This document shows positions 37,511 through 45,883 of a stretch of DNA of 64,000 bases, piece by piece. A program made the translations under genes and the position numbers. The notes beneath the pieces were generated by a model. The model did not search any database. It saw only the letters and a program-made list of their open reading frames with translations, and was not told where the DNA came from. Position 1 is the stretch's first letter. Each line of letters begins with the position of its first letter. Source of the DNA: JAGNDO01 sp963704975 (lineage in GTDB: Bacteria; Chloroflexota; Anaerolineae; Caldilineales; Caldilineaceae); contig CAVPIK010000037.1 in the NCBI GenBank assembly GCA_963704975.1, forward strand, positions 3,186 through 67,185, written 5' to 3'.

Positions 37511-38185
37511 ATGAAATACACGATTTCGGGTGAGATTGCGCAGAAGGCTCGGCTGGACATGCAGCCGGGGGAGTTTGCCTGGGCCAGCAAGGGCGGGCTG
37601 ATGGCCTATTCTCAGGGGATGCAGTGGATGTTGAAGGTGCCCGGCGGTCTGGGCGGCGCGGCCCGGCGCATGTTGTCCGGCGAAGGGGTGGCCCTGACCT
37701 ATCTGAGCACGGAGGAGGCGGGCCAATATGTGTTGCTGGCGGCCAACCAACCCGGCCACATCACCGAGTGGGATCTGGAGACCGATGGGGATGTGTTGAC
37801 CACCCGGGGTTCCTTCCTGGCGGCCTGGGGCGCGGATGTGGACATCACCGTGACCATCGCCCGGCGGGCGGGGGCGGCCTTCTTTGGCGGGGCGGGGCTG
37901 TTTCTGCAGCAGCTCTCCGGCCAGGGCAAGGTGTTGATCCACGGCAGCGGGGACTTTGACGAGATCCGCCTGGCCGAGGGGCAGCAGATTTTGGTCAGCA
38001 CGGGCAATTTGGCCGCCTTCAGCGCCGACGTGGATTACGATATCCAAGGCGTGGGCGGCTGCCGCAAGGCCCTCTTCAGCGGCGAAGGGCTCTTCATGAC
38101 CCGGCTCACCGGGCCAGGGCGGGTGCTGTTGCAATCGCTGAAGCGCACGGTGGCGAAGACGAGCCAGAGCAGCGCGGGTGGGTAA
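37511..38185 (+). CDS. AIM24 family protein (TIGR00266)
   Basis: Beta-helical protein of unknown biochemical role, related to mitochondrial AIM24 and E. coli YeeX-neighbour type proteins. The family text is visible: MQPGEFAWASKGGLMAYS near the N-terminus, RRMLSGEGVALTYLSTEEAG, FLAAWGADVDITVTIARRAG, and the C-terminal GCRKALFSGEGLFMTRLTGP with the family GxG repeats. At 224 residues it matches the family. ATG 37511 follows AAAGGAGAT. The frame is intact, and no operon partner is close. Confidence 0.88.
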   Translation: MKYTISGEIAQKARLDMQPGEFAWASKGGLMAYSQGMQWMLKVPGGLGGAARRMLSGEGVALTYLSTEEAGQYVLLAANQPGHITEWDLETDGDVLTTRGSFLAAWGADVDITVTIARRAGAAFFGGAGLFLQQLSGQGKVLIHGSGDFDEIRLAEGQQILVSTGNLAAFSADVDYDIQGVGGCRKALFSGEGLFMTRLTGPGRVLLQSLKRTVAKTSQSSAGG

Positions 38186-38190
38186 AAAAG

Positions 38191-38262
38191 AAGGACGTGA
38201 GGGGAAAGGACTGAGGACTGAGTGACGCGTCACTCAGTCCTCACGTCCTTTCCCCTCACTCC
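38191..38262. repeat. Inverted repeat between convergent genes
   Basis: GAGGGGAAAGGACTGAGGAC with GAGTGACG (38199-38227) is the reverse complement of 38228-38257 apart from one small indel. There is no loop: the centre is GACGCGTC. It overlaps the end region of the minus-strand CapA gene and probably serves as a terminator for both genes. Confidence 0.8.
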
Positions 38263-38263
38263 T

Positions 38264-39978
38264 TTAGTTCCTCTCCGGCGCGGCGTCAAAGATGGTTTTC
38301 AACAAATCCGCCCGCTCTTCCGGCGTGGCCCAGCGGGGTTGGGCGAAGTCTTCGAGGATGCCGGTGAGGATTTCTGTGCTGATGATGCGCCCGTCGTAGA
38401 TGGTGTGGCGGGCGTAGAGTTCTGTGCGGGTGGGCCATTGTTGCATTTGGTCGAAGAAGAGATTGCCCAGGCCATAGACGATGATACCGGCCCCGCCCTC
38501 GTCCTGTGCGCCATAGGGCTCCATGGCCTGGGGGACGTGGCTCTGCACCCCGGTCATGATCTGCGCCCCGGCGTCCCGGATCTCCCGGAATTCGTAGACT
38601 TGCTGATAGGTGGGATAGGGGTTGTAGGTCTCGAAGTATTGGATCTCCACGGAGACCACATCCACCTCGTCCCGCAGCTGGGTGATCATGTCCAGCACCC
38701 GCTGCTTGTGATCGTAGTAATAGCAGGTGCCGGGCAGGCTGTCCGTGGCCCAAGAGGCGGGCGGATCCCAGGCCAGGACGGCGATGAAGGCGAAGGTGTT
38801 GCCGTGGTCCTCCCAGAGCAGGGGGGCGCAGGCTTCGTCCAGATTCATGCCGCTGCCGTAGATGGGAATGTCCCGATCCCGATAGAAGGTGATGGACTCC
38901 ACCGCGCCGTCCCGGCCAAAGTCGTTGACATGGTTGCCGCTCAGCCCCACAATGTCCGTGCCGATGGCTTCCAGGGCGGCCAAATAGGGATAGTCGCTGC
39001 ACAGTTGCAACTGGTTGGCATAGTTGCGCACCTCGCAGCCGTCGATAAAGGGCACTTCGTTGCTGACATGGGTGATGTCCGCCGCGGCCAATGTGTCGGA
39101 GATGACCAGGGCCGGATAGTCGTAGCCCTTCTCCTCCATCACCGCCGCGGTGCCCCGGGACATGGCGGTGACCCCGGTCATGATCAGGCTGGTGAGCCGG
39201 GACGGCGTCCCGGTTGGTGGCGGGCTGGATGGCCCCGGCCAGCAGCATCGGCCACAGCCTTGGCGGCCTCGCTCTCGCCGGTGACGCTGACGGCCACGGC
39301 CAGGGGATAGGTGGCCGGGTCCAGCCGGTTGTCCAGGAGGTTGACCCCGTCGATATGCAGGACTTTGAGGCTGGGGTCCAGCTCTTGGAAGGGCAGGATG
39401 GCCCAGGCGCCGGGCGTGGCGGCCAAATCCATGGGCAGGGTCATGGCCTGTGTGGGGGAGAGGGCCGTCTCGCCCAAGATGGCGGAGAGGTCCACACCGG
39501 CGTAGTCGCTGATGATGAGGGGGTCTGGGCTTTCGCCTTGCCACCGATCCATCACCTCGGCCAGGGGCGCGCCATCCATCACCGTGGCGAAGGGGACAGC
39601 CAGGGCGTAGAATCGTTCGGCCACCACTTCCCCGGCCAGGGAAAGTGGGCCAAAGGTCAGGAGTACCTGAACCGCCTCGCTTTCTTCCTCAACCAAAACC
39701 AGGGGATGCTGCTGACCATTCAGTTCGATCTGGGGCTGGGCCTGCAACCGATCCGTGAGTGGTTTGACATAAATTTCTGGCAAGGCCGGGTCCAGCCCCA
39801 CGGTGATGGGAGCCGGGGTGGGCGTGGGGGTGAGGGTGGGCACGGGGGAGGCCGTGGGCGGCGGCGTGACGGTGGGCGTGGGCGTCCCGGCGACAAAGAC
39901 GGGCTGGGCGTTTGCACAGCCGAACAACAGAAAAAGGGTGGTGAGCAAAAGCGAGAGGACGAATAGTTTACGTGTCAT
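38264..39978 (-). CDS. CapA-family lipoprotein with N-terminal binding-protein-like domain (frameshifts near 39184-39260)
   Basis: Secreted lipoprotein: signal peptide, lipobox LFGC (Cys about 21), then a Thr/Pro linker (TPTPTVTPPPTASPVPTLTP). Residues about 57-245 look like a type-2 periplasmic-binding fold (VDRWQGE-type text MDRWQGESPDPLIISDYAGV). The C-terminal about 310 residues are CapA/PgsA-type metallophosphoesterase: TGVTAMSRGTAA, VGLSGNHVNDFGRDGAVES and IVYGLGNLFFDQ. CapA domains act in poly-gamma-glutamate or capsule export and related wall work. The reading frame changes twice near 39184-39260 between EAAKAVADA and SRLTSLIMTGV. A TTGACA/TATACT promoter lies 63 bases upstream. No capBC genes adjoin it. 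Confidence 0.82.
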
Positions 39979-40041
39979 GAGGTTTGTGGGTAGAATAGAT
40001 TAGATGGTTCGGCTTCTTCCCGACCGTTGTCGGGCGTTTTT

Positions 40042-40069
40042 AGTATAGGGATGGTTGGCGCATTGTCAA
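40042..40069 (-). promoter_or_regulatory. Near-consensus promoter for the CapA lipoprotein gene
   Basis: On the minus strand TTGACA (40069-40064) and TATACT (40047-40042) are separated by 16 bases. A short hairpin (40019-40034) lies in the leader. Confidence 0.75.
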
Positions 40070-40092
40070 TTTTGCGGGGAGTTTGAAAGATT

Positions 40093-40470
40093 TTGAATCG
40101 TTTCGTTGTGATCGGCTTGGGGGCGGCGTTGGGGGCCAATGCCCGCTATTTTGTCGGCCAGTGGGCCGGGGGACGCTTCGGCCCCGGCTTTCCCTACGGC
40201 ACATTTCTGGTCAATGTCACCGGCAGCTTGATCCTGGGCTTCGTGGTCACCTTGGCCTTGGGCCGCTTCACCATTTCGCCCGAAGCGCGTCTCTTTTTGG
40301 CCGTGGGCTTTCTCGGCTCCTACACGACTTTTTCGTCCTACGCCGTGGAGAGTCTGGACTTGATTCAGCGGGGCAACCTGTGGGCCGGGCTGCTCAACAT
40401 GGCCGGCAACAACTTGATCGCCCTGGCCTGCGCCCTGTTGGGTGTCTATTTGGCGAAGGTGGTTGGGTGA
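40093..40470 (+). CDS. crcB: Fluoride exporter CrcB/Fluc
   Basis: Small dual-topology fluoride channel. Family residues are present: the Asn of GANARYFVGQWAG, YGTFLVNVTGSLILGFVV with the pore Asn, and FLGSYTTFSSYAVE with the conserved Thr-Thr-Phe-Ser. Four hydrophobic helices occur in 125 residues. TTG 40093 is the earliest start; GGGGAG stands about twelve bases upstream. Only one crcB copy is present, so it would act as a homodimer. No fluoride riboswitch can be recognised in the short leader. Confidence 0.93.
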   Translation: MNRFVVIGLGAALGANARYFVGQWAGGRFGPGFPYGTFLVNVTGSLILGFVVTLALGRFTISPEARLFLAVGFLGSYTTFSSYAVESLDLIQRGNLWAGLLNMAGNNLIALACALLGVYLAKVVG

Positions 40471-40507
40471 TTTGTTGATTTGTTGATTTTTAGCGTGGGG
40501 GCACGTG

Positions 40508-40600
40508 AATTCACCTAATCGCTCAATCGCCCAATTGCCTAATCACCCAATCGCCCATCCCGCCACCAAACAAATCAACCAATCAATAAATCAACCCACC
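40508..40600 (+). repeat. AATCGCC/AATCAAC word repeat (single orientation)
   Basis: A run of short words such as CTAATCGCTCAATCGCCCAA and later CAAATCAACCAATCAATAAA. A facing arm of TTGTTGATTTGTTGATTTTT lies at 40469-40491. It fills the crcB-trmB spacer; an in-frame upstream extension of trmB through it is repeat, not protein. Confidence 0.7.
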
Positions 40601-40615
40601 AACAAAGAACCCACC

Positions 40616-41419
40616 ATGCCAAACCCAACACCGACACCCCCTCTCGACTACCACGCCACCTCCTTTTCCCAAGGGCGGATGGACTTTGCCTGGGAGGAAT
40701 TGACCCCGGAAGAGCGGGCCCAGGCCTATGCCGATTGGGCCGCGGGCAAGGGCTTGCTCGGCGGACATCCCCGGCTGCGACCCGGCTCGGAGTTGTTGCC
40801 GCCCTGGGGGATCGACCGCCCCTTCTTCCGGGGGCTGACCTTGGACGATGAGCGGGGCTGGAACGGCCAGCGCTGGCGGGCCGACCTGGCTGCGGATCGG
40901 CCCATGGAGATCGAAGTGGGCTTTGGTCGGGGGGATTTCATCTTGGACCGGGCCAACCGTCACCCGGAAACGCTCTTTCTGGCCTACGAGGTCAAGACCA
41001 AGGCCGTGCGTCTGGCCTTGGACCGGGCCGAACGGATGAAGTTGGCGAATCTCTGGTTCAGCGACGACGACACCCGCTTCAGCCTGCCCTTGGTGATCCC
41101 CGACGGCCGGGCGGAGGTGGTGCATGTGCTCTTCCCCGACCCGTGGTGGAAGGCCCAGCACCACATCAAGCGCATCTTCACGCCGCCCTTTGTGGATCTG
41201 CTGGCCGCCAAGCTGCGGCCCGGCGGACTGCTCCACTTCAAGAGCGATGTGCAGGAATACGGCGAACTGGTGCGCTATCTGGTGGCCCAGAACCCCGCCT
41301 TCACCGACCACGACCCGGCCCTGGCCGAACGCATCGGCCCCTACGTCCCCACCCACCGGGAAGCCTGGTGCGGGCGCAAGGGATTGCCTTTCTGGAGCTA
41401 CTTTTTTGAGCGGAAATAA
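40616..41419 (+). CDS. trmB: tRNA (guanine-N7-)-methyltransferase TrmB
   Basis: SAM-dependent enzyme that methylates G46 of tRNAs. Motif I EIEVGFGRGDFILDRA (about residues 99-114), YEVKTKAVRLALDRA, and the diagnostic VLFPDPWWKAQHHIKRIF (about 166-183), followed by LLAAKLRPGGLLHFKSDVQEY. The C-terminal THREAWCGRKGLPFWSYFF fits family members. The N-terminal 90 residues (YHATSFSQGRMDFAWEELTP) are an extra segment that is not part of the core fold. ATG 40616 is chosen because the upstream in-frame ATG lies in repeat words. Length 267, frame intact. Confidence 0.92.
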   Translation: MPNPTPTPPLDYHATSFSQGRMDFAWEELTPEERAQAYADWAAGKGLLGGHPRLRPGSELLPPWGIDRPFFRGLTLDDERGWNGQRWRADLAADRPMEIEVGFGRGDFILDRANRHPETLFLAYEVKTKAVRLALDRAERMKLANLWFSDDDTRFSLPLVIPDGRAEVVHVLFPDPWWKAQHHIKRIFTPPFVDLLAAKLRPGGLLHFKSDVQEYGELVRYLVAQNPAFTDHDPALAERIGPYVPTHREAWCGRKGLPFWSYFFERK

Positions 41420-41434
41420 ACACGGATTTACCGG

Positions 41435-41610
41435 CTCGTTCCCACGCTCTGCGTGGGAATGCAATTGGACGCTCCGGCGTCCCTCGGCGCAGAGCGCCGA
41501 AAAGCCGCTCCCACGCGGAGCGTGGGAGCGAGATCTACACTTTTTGATCGAGAAAATCCGTTTGAATCCGTCAAATCCGTGCAATCCGTGGCCTATTTGT
41601 GTGTTTTTTT
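41435..41610. repeat. Cluster of four short hairpins followed by ATCCGT words
   Basis: Consecutive hairpins: 41435-41460 (CTCGTTCCCACGC family, also at 16385), 41467-41482 (GGACGC/GCGTCC), 41484-41500 (TCGGCGC/GCGCCGA) and 41507-41529 (GCTCCCACGC/GCGTGGGAGC). ATCCGT words at 41556-41600 follow and match the repeats at 37379 and 51455. The cluster fills the trmB spacer. Confidence 0.8.
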
Positions 41611-41622
41611 CAAGGAGCCATC

Positions 41623-42155
41623 ATGTCATCCAAATCAACATCCATAGGTCAATTTGCCGGGCTGAACGTTTCGATCACGCCTCAGTTTTGGATCGGCTAC
41701 GCCCTGCTCACCGGGCTGATCGGTCTGGGGCTGGCGCTTTTTGCCGCCCTGTCCCCTTGGCCGCGCTGGGGGGTGGACTGCTGGGGACGGTGCTCTATTG
41801 GCTCTGCGAGATTCTGCACCACCTGGGCCATGCCCTCGCCGCCAAGCGCACGGGATACCCCATGACCGGCGTGCGGCTGGGCGTTTTGTTGATCCTTTGG
41901 CACCTCCCTCTATCCCAGGGACGAGGGAGAACTGCCAGCGGCGGTCCACATGCGCCGGGCCGCGGGGGGACCGATTTTCAGCATCACCCTTGGGGCTGGT
42001 TGACATTGCCTTGGGGTTGCTGATCGGCAACACCTTGGGCGCATGGGTGATTGGGGGTCGGGCTGCTCAACGTCTTTTGGTTTGGACTGGGTGCCCTGGT
42101 GCCCCTGGGCTTCACCGACGGCAGCACCCTGCTCTATTGGAGAAAACGATTGTGA
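41623..42155 (+). CDS. M50-like membrane protein with altered HExxH motif (several frameshifts)
   Basis: A polytopic membrane protein of about 175 residues resembling site-2 protease (M50) proteins: N-terminal LNVSITPQFWIGYALLTGLIGLG, then LLGTVLYWLCEILHHLGHALAAKRTGYPM, GGPIFSITLGLVDIALGLLIGN and NVFWFGLGALVPLGFTDGSTLLYW. The usual HExxH reads HHLGH, so the catalytic Glu is a His and protease activity is doubtful. The reading frame changes several times between about 41765 and 42065. ATG 41623 is preceded by AAGGAG. It ends LYWRKRL at 42155, overlapping the arfB start by four bases, so the two are translationally coupled. Confidence 0.6.
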
Positions 42156-42571
42156 CCGAGCTACACATTACGAACCGACTGTCCATCCCCATGGGCGAAA
42201 TCGAGATGGACGCCGTGCGCTCTCAGGGCGCGGGCGGGCAGAATGTCAACAAGGTGGCCTCGGCCATCCAACTGCGCTACGACATCACCGCGTCCTCTTT
42301 GCCCGACGAGATCAAGGAGCGATTGCTGGCCATCAGCGATCAGCGCATCACCCAGGATGGGGTGGTGGTGATCAAGGCCCAAAGTAGCCGCAGCCAAGAG
42401 AAAAACAAGGGCGAGGCCCTGAGCCGTCTGCAACAGTTGGTGCGCACGGTCACCGTCATCCCCAAGCGCCGCCGACCCACCCGGCCCAGCCGCTCGGCCA
42501 AACGCAAACGAATTGAAAAGAAGAAGCAACGCGGCGCCATCAAAAAGCTGCGGGGGAGTGTGGACGAATGA
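42152..42571 (+). CDS. arfB: Alternative ribosome-rescue peptidyl-tRNA hydrolase ArfB (YaeJ/ICT1 family)
   Basis: Releases peptides from stalled ribosomes without tmRNA. The catalytic GGQ lies in VRSQGAGGQNVNKVASAIQL (about residues 21-40), followed by RYDITASSLPDEIKERLL and ITQDGVVVIKAQSSRSQEKN. The basic C-terminal tail (KRRRPTRPSRSAKRKRIEKK) that enters the mRNA channel is present. At 139 residues it is typical for ArfB and too short for RF1/RF2. GTG 42152 overlaps the upstream stop. The tmRNA partner SmpB is also encoded in the window, at 50957. Confidence 0.92.
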   Translation: MTELHITNRLSIPMGEIEMDAVRSQGAGGQNVNKVASAIQLRYDITASSLPDEIKERLLAISDQRITQDGVVVIKAQSSRSQEKNKGEALSRLQQLVRTVTVIPKRRRPTRPSRSAKRKRIEKKKQRGAIKKLRGSVDE

Positions 42572-42672
42572 CTTGCACCCCGCAATCTAGGCATGATCGA
42601 GCACTTTGGCTTCGCCAATCACCGTTCCATCCCCATATCAGCGACCCGACAGACGAACAATCAGGAGCAATC

Positions 42673-43491
42673 ATGACTTCTTCTCCAAGCCCGTCCGTGT
42701 TCGACCCCTTCGATCTGCTTGACCAAATCAACACCCACCGCTCCATCCGCCAATATCGGCCCGATGCTGTGCCGGAAGATCTACTCACCGAAATCCTGAC
42801 TGCCGGGGTGCGGGCCTCGTCCTCTGGCAACATGCAGACCTATTCCATCATCGTGACCAAGGATCGAGGCCTGCGGGAGCAGCTCTATGTGCCCCACATG
42901 GAGCAGAATATGGTGCTGGACGCGCCCGTGCTGGTCACCTTCTGCGCCGACTTTGGCCGCATGCGCCATTGGCTGCGGCTGAACGACGCCCCGGACACCA
43001 ACTTCAACAACATCTTCAGCTTTATGGTGGCGGCCATCGACGCCATCCTGGTTTCGCAAAACGTGGCCCTGGCCGCGGAGGCCAGGGGGCTGGGCATCTG
43101 CTACATGGGCAGCACCCTGGCCAACTGCGACGAGATCGGGCGCATTCTCAAGCTGCCGGAGAACGTCGTCCCCGTGGCCGGTTTCTCCCTGGGCTGGCCC
43201 GACGAAGACCCGGCCCCCAGGGATCGCCTGCCCTTGGACGGGTTGGTGCATCAAGAAACGTACCAGGCATACAGCGACGAGCGCATTCGGGAGGTCTTCG
43301 CCGAGCGGGATGTGAAAGGATGGGATCGGTACATGGCTAATCCCCGGCTGCGTCAAATGGTGGAAGCCGCGGGCGTGACCAATCTGGCCCAGATCTACGC
43401 CGTGGTCAAATACACCCGGGATTCCCACCTGGGCTACGCCAAGACTTTTATGGACTATCTGGCCGCTCAAGGCTTCATGGAGCAAGAATGA
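42673..43491 (+). CDS. Nitroreductase family NAD(P)H-dependent flavin oxidoreductase
   Basis: FMN oxidoreductase of the nitroreductase (NfsA/Frp-like) family. Arg-Ser FMN contacts in INTHRSIRQYRPDAVPEDLL and SSSGNMQTYSIIVTKDRG, the middle helix VAAIDAILVSQNVALAAEARG, GICYMGSTLANCDEI and FSLGWPDEDPAPRDRLPL are visible. At 272 residues it is close to NfsA-type enzymes. ATG 42673 follows AGGAGC. Its stop overlaps the next start (ATGA at 43488-43491), so it is co-translated with the kinase-like protein. The natural substrate is unknown. Confidence 0.88.
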   Translation: MTSSPSPSVFDPFDLLDQINTHRSIRQYRPDAVPEDLLTEILTAGVRASSSGNMQTYSIIVTKDRGLREQLYVPHMEQNMVLDAPVLVTFCADFGRMRHWLRLNDAPDTNFNNIFSFMVAAIDAILVSQNVALAAEARGLGICYMGSTLANCDEIGRILKLPENVVPVAGFSLGWPDEDPAPRDRLPLDGLVHQETYQAYSDERIREVFAERDVKGWDRYMANPRLRQMVEAAGVTNLAQIYAVVKYTRDSHLGYAKTFMDYLAAQGFMEQE

Positions 43492-44171
43492 CCCTAATCA
43501 CCGTGGTAGGCAATTCGGGCATTGGCAAGACAACCTTGGTGGCCGCGTTGGCCGCAACCGGCATCTTTGCCCTGGGGCTGGAACAGCATGACGAACGGCC
43601 CTTCCAGACCCGCTTTGCCCATTCTTTGGCGGACGGCTCGCCCCGGTTGGCCCTGGCCAATCAGGTGGACTATCTGCTCTTGCGGGCGGAACAGGAGCGG
43701 GCGTTGCGGGGCGAGTCCCGACCCGGCTTGATGGACGGGGGGCTGGATCTGGACTATTTCCTCTTCACCCGCCGCTTTCATCAGATGGGCTATCTGGACG
43801 ATGCGGAGTTCGCCCTCTGCACCCGGCTCCACACCTTCCTGCGCGAAAGCCTGGGCTCGCCGGACCTGATCCTTTATCTGTCCGCGCCTCTGGACGTGGT
43901 CCGCCGCCGCCGCACCCAACGCGGCCGGGTCGTGGAGATCGCCAAGCTGGACGATCTGGCTCCCATGCAGACCTTGCTGGACGAGTGGATCGCCACCGTC
44001 ACCGCCTGCCCCGTCCTCACCGTGGATGCCAGCCACGACGACTTCGCCGGCCCGGACAGCATCACCCGGCTGCTGGACCAGATCGCCCACCGCACCACGG
44101 AGATGTCGGTCTCGTCGTCCTTTGCCGAAAAGCCGTCCAAACCGTCAAAGCGACGGACCTTTCCGTTTTAG
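43488..44171 (+). CDS. Deoxynucleoside kinase-like P-loop protein
   Basis: P-loop NTPase of 227 residues. Walker A is GNSGIGKTTLVAAL at about 8-21, the middle has the acidic LDLDYFLFTRRFHQMGYL (substrate-binding region of deoxynucleoside kinases) and the lid-type Arg cluster is APLDVVRRRRTQRGR. These fit the dNK/thymidylate-kinase-like family, which phosphorylates deoxynucleosides for salvage; the exact base is unknown. The C-terminal 25 residues are Ser/Lys-rich and may be disordered. It is coupled by a four-base overlap to the nitroreductase, and mscS follows 30 bases later. Confidence 0.75.
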   Translation: MTLITVVGNSGIGKTTLVAALAATGIFALGLEQHDERPFQTRFAHSLADGSPRLALANQVDYLLLRAEQERALRGESRPGLMDGGLDLDYFLFTRRFHQMGYLDDAEFALCTRLHTFLRESLGSPDLILYLSAPLDVVRRRRTQRGRVVEIAKLDDLAPMQTLLDEWIATVTACPVLTVDASHDDFAGPDSITRLLDQIAHRTTEMSVSSSFAEKPSKPSKRRTFPF

Positions 44172-44201
44172 TCTGTTTTTGCCCTTTTGAAAGGCCCACC
44201 C

Positions 44202-45038
44202 ATGACCACCCTTACGGATCTCTCGGATCCTCTTAACCAACTCTTCACTCAATTTGTGCTCTTTTTGCCCAGCCTGGTCTTTGCTTTGGTGCTCTTTGGC
44301 CTGACCTTTGTGGTGGCTTCGTTGCTCTCCCAGGCCGTGCGCCGAACCATGATCAGCCGCCAAGCCGACAAGGAGTTGACCCAACTTTTCGCCACCCTCA
44401 CCCGCTGGGGGTTGATCACCCTGGGCACGATTGTGGCCTTGCAGCAGATCAACTTTAACGTCACCGCCTTTTTGACCAGCCTGGGCATCATCGGCTTCAC
44501 CATCGGCTTTGCCATCCAGGACGTGAGCAAGAATTTCATGGCTGGCATCCTGCTTCTGCTGCAAGAACCCTTCAAGATCGGGGACGCCATCACCGTGGCC
44601 GGGTATACGGGCACCGTGCGCACGGTCAACCTGCGGGCCACCATGTTGCGCACGGTGGAGGGCACGGATGTGATCATCCCCAACGCGGATGTCTATACCA
44701 GCGCCATCGTCAACTTTGGCCCCACCATCCGCCGCCTGGACTTGACCGTGGGTGTGGCCTACGGCAGCGATCTGGATCTGGTGGCCCTCACCGCGGTGCA
44801 GGCGATTGTGGACCTGCCCGGCCTGTTGGCAGATCCGGCCCCCAAGGCGGTTTTTAACAATTTTGGGGATTCCAGCATCGACTTCACCCTTTACTATTGG
44901 GTGGATACCAAGCAGACCGGCGTGCTGGATGCCAAGGATTTTGGGGTGCGGGCCCTCAAAGTGGCCTTTGAGCAGGTCGGGATCGAGATTCCTTTCCCGG
45001 TTCGCACTATGTTGAATGTGGGGCCGAAAGTGGGGTAG
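44202..45038 (+). CDS. Small-conductance mechanosensitive channel MscS family protein
   Basis: Membrane tension-gated channel. Two to three N-terminal helices, then the pore-lining helix TM3 with the small-residue pattern in FLTSLGIIGFTIGFAIQDVS (about 88-107), the beta domain (FKIGDAITVAGYTGTVRTVN; LRTVEGTDVIIPNADVYTSA) and the C-terminal alpha/beta domain to residue 278. The frame is intact. The Ala/Gly zipper and the QDVSKNFMAGILLLLQEPF text are classical for MscS. ATG 44202 is used; a start 15 bases upstream is possible. Confidence 0.92.
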   Translation: MTTLTDLSDPLNQLFTQFVLFLPSLVFALVLFGLTFVVASLLSQAVRRTMISRQADKELTQLFATLTRWGLITLGTIVALQQINFNVTAFLTSLGIIGFTIGFAIQDVSKNFMAGILLLLQEPFKIGDAITVAGYTGTVRTVNLRATMLRTVEGTDVIIPNADVYTSAIVNFGPTIRRLDLTVGVAYGSDLDLVALTAVQAIVDLPGLLADPAPKAVFNNFGDSSIDFTLYYWVDTKQTGVLDAKDFGVRALKVAFEQVGIEIPFPVRTMLNVGPKVG

Positions 45039-45039
45039 A

Positions 45040-45078
45040 AGGCAAAGTGCAAAAGGCAAAAGGTGAACGTGGTTGACG
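45040..45078 (+). repeat. Second copy of the GGCAAAA word arm
   Basis: Thirty-nine bases are identical to 3851-3889, again directly after the stop codon of a plus-strand gene (mscS). The opposite arm is absent here, so it cannot form the long hairpin seen at 3842-3987. Confidence 0.85.
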
Positions 45079-45118
45079 AAGTTTGTTGGGTTTTTGCAGA
45101 GTGAGGGTAGGAGGAACG

Positions 45119-45739
45119 ATGAAAAAGATCGATTTTAAGAAAGAGTTGAAGCATCTGTACAAACCATCCGCCAAGGAGGTGGTGGAGGTTGAGGTGCCGC
45201 CCTTGGCCTATTTGATGGTGGATGGCGAGGGCGAACCCGGCTCCCAGGTCTACGCGGAGGCGGTGGAGGCCCTGTTCGCCGTCTCGTATGCGGTCAAGTT
45301 CATGGTCAAAAAGGGGCCGCTGGCCATTGATTACGGAGTCATGCCCCTGGAAGGGCTGTGGTGGGCCGATGACATGGCCGCCTTCTCCGTGGATGACAAA
45401 GCCAGTTGGAAGTGGACTATGATGATCATGCAGCCGGACTTCGTCACCGGCGAGATGATCGACACGGCTATCGCCGAGGTGAAAAAGAAGAAGAACCTGG
45501 CGGCCCTCTCCTTGGTGCGGTTTGACGTTCTGGCCGAAGGGAAATGCGCCCAAATTATGCACATCGGCCCCTTCTCCGCCGAAGGTCCCACGGTGGAGCG
45601 GGTGCATCAGTTCATCGAGGCCCGGGGCGTCTTGACCGGCAAACACCACGAGATCTACCTCAGCGACATCCGCCGGGCAGATCCGGCCAAGTGGAAGACG
45701 GTGATCCGCCAGCCCATGGGAGTAACGAGTAATGAGTGA
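45119..45739 (+). CDS. GyrI-like domain protein
   Basis: A 206-residue soluble protein of the GyrI-like/SOUL small-molecule-binding superfamily: MKKIDFKKELKHLYKPSAKEV, then VPPLAYLMVDGEGEPGSQVYAEAVEALF, FMVKKGPLAIDYGVMPLEGLWW, and a second half with AQIMHIGPFSAEGPTVERVH and HHEIYLSDIRRADPAKWKTV. Stand-alone members bind or hydrolyse small toxic compounds. The frame is intact and GGAGGAA precedes ATG 45119. A strong terminator follows, so it is a single gene. Confidence 0.85.
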   Translation: MKKIDFKKELKHLYKPSAKEVVEVEVPPLAYLMVDGEGEPGSQVYAEAVEALFAVSYAVKFMVKKGPLAIDYGVMPLEGLWWADDMAAFSVDDKASWKWTMMIMQPDFVTGEMIDTAIAEVKKKKNLAALSLVRFDVLAEGKCAQIMHIGPFSAEGPTVERVHQFIEARGVLTGKHHEIYLSDIRRADPAKWKTVIRQPMGVTSNE

Positions 45740-45756
45740 TGAGTGGCGGTGCGGAC

Positions 45757-45802
45757 GCAAAGAACGACCCAGGCCTGGTGTAGGGTCTGGGTCGTTCTTT
45801 GC
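45757..45802. terminator. Terminator between GyrI-like gene and sensor kinase
   Basis: GCAAAGAACGACCCAG (45757-45772) pairs perfectly with 45787-45802. It lies between convergent genes. The paired A/T edges can supply T-runs in both directions. Confidence 0.85.
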
Positions 45803-45883
45803 TTAGCTGCGGTCTGGTTTTGGGGCGAAGCTCCTCGCGAAATCGGCTGATTGGGCATCCACAACAAGGCTGCCATCGCCAAA

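Noticed and set aside
40019..40092. Fluoride riboswitch before crcB
   Set aside because: The short leader lacks the conserved fluoride-riboswitch core and pseudoknot; most of it is the promoter and leader of the divergent CapA gene.
40505..40615. N-terminal extension of TrmB (and of PhoU and PurN) through upstream in-frame starts
   Set aside because: The extra codons are word-repeat DNA with no ribosome site; the chosen starts begin the conserved protein.
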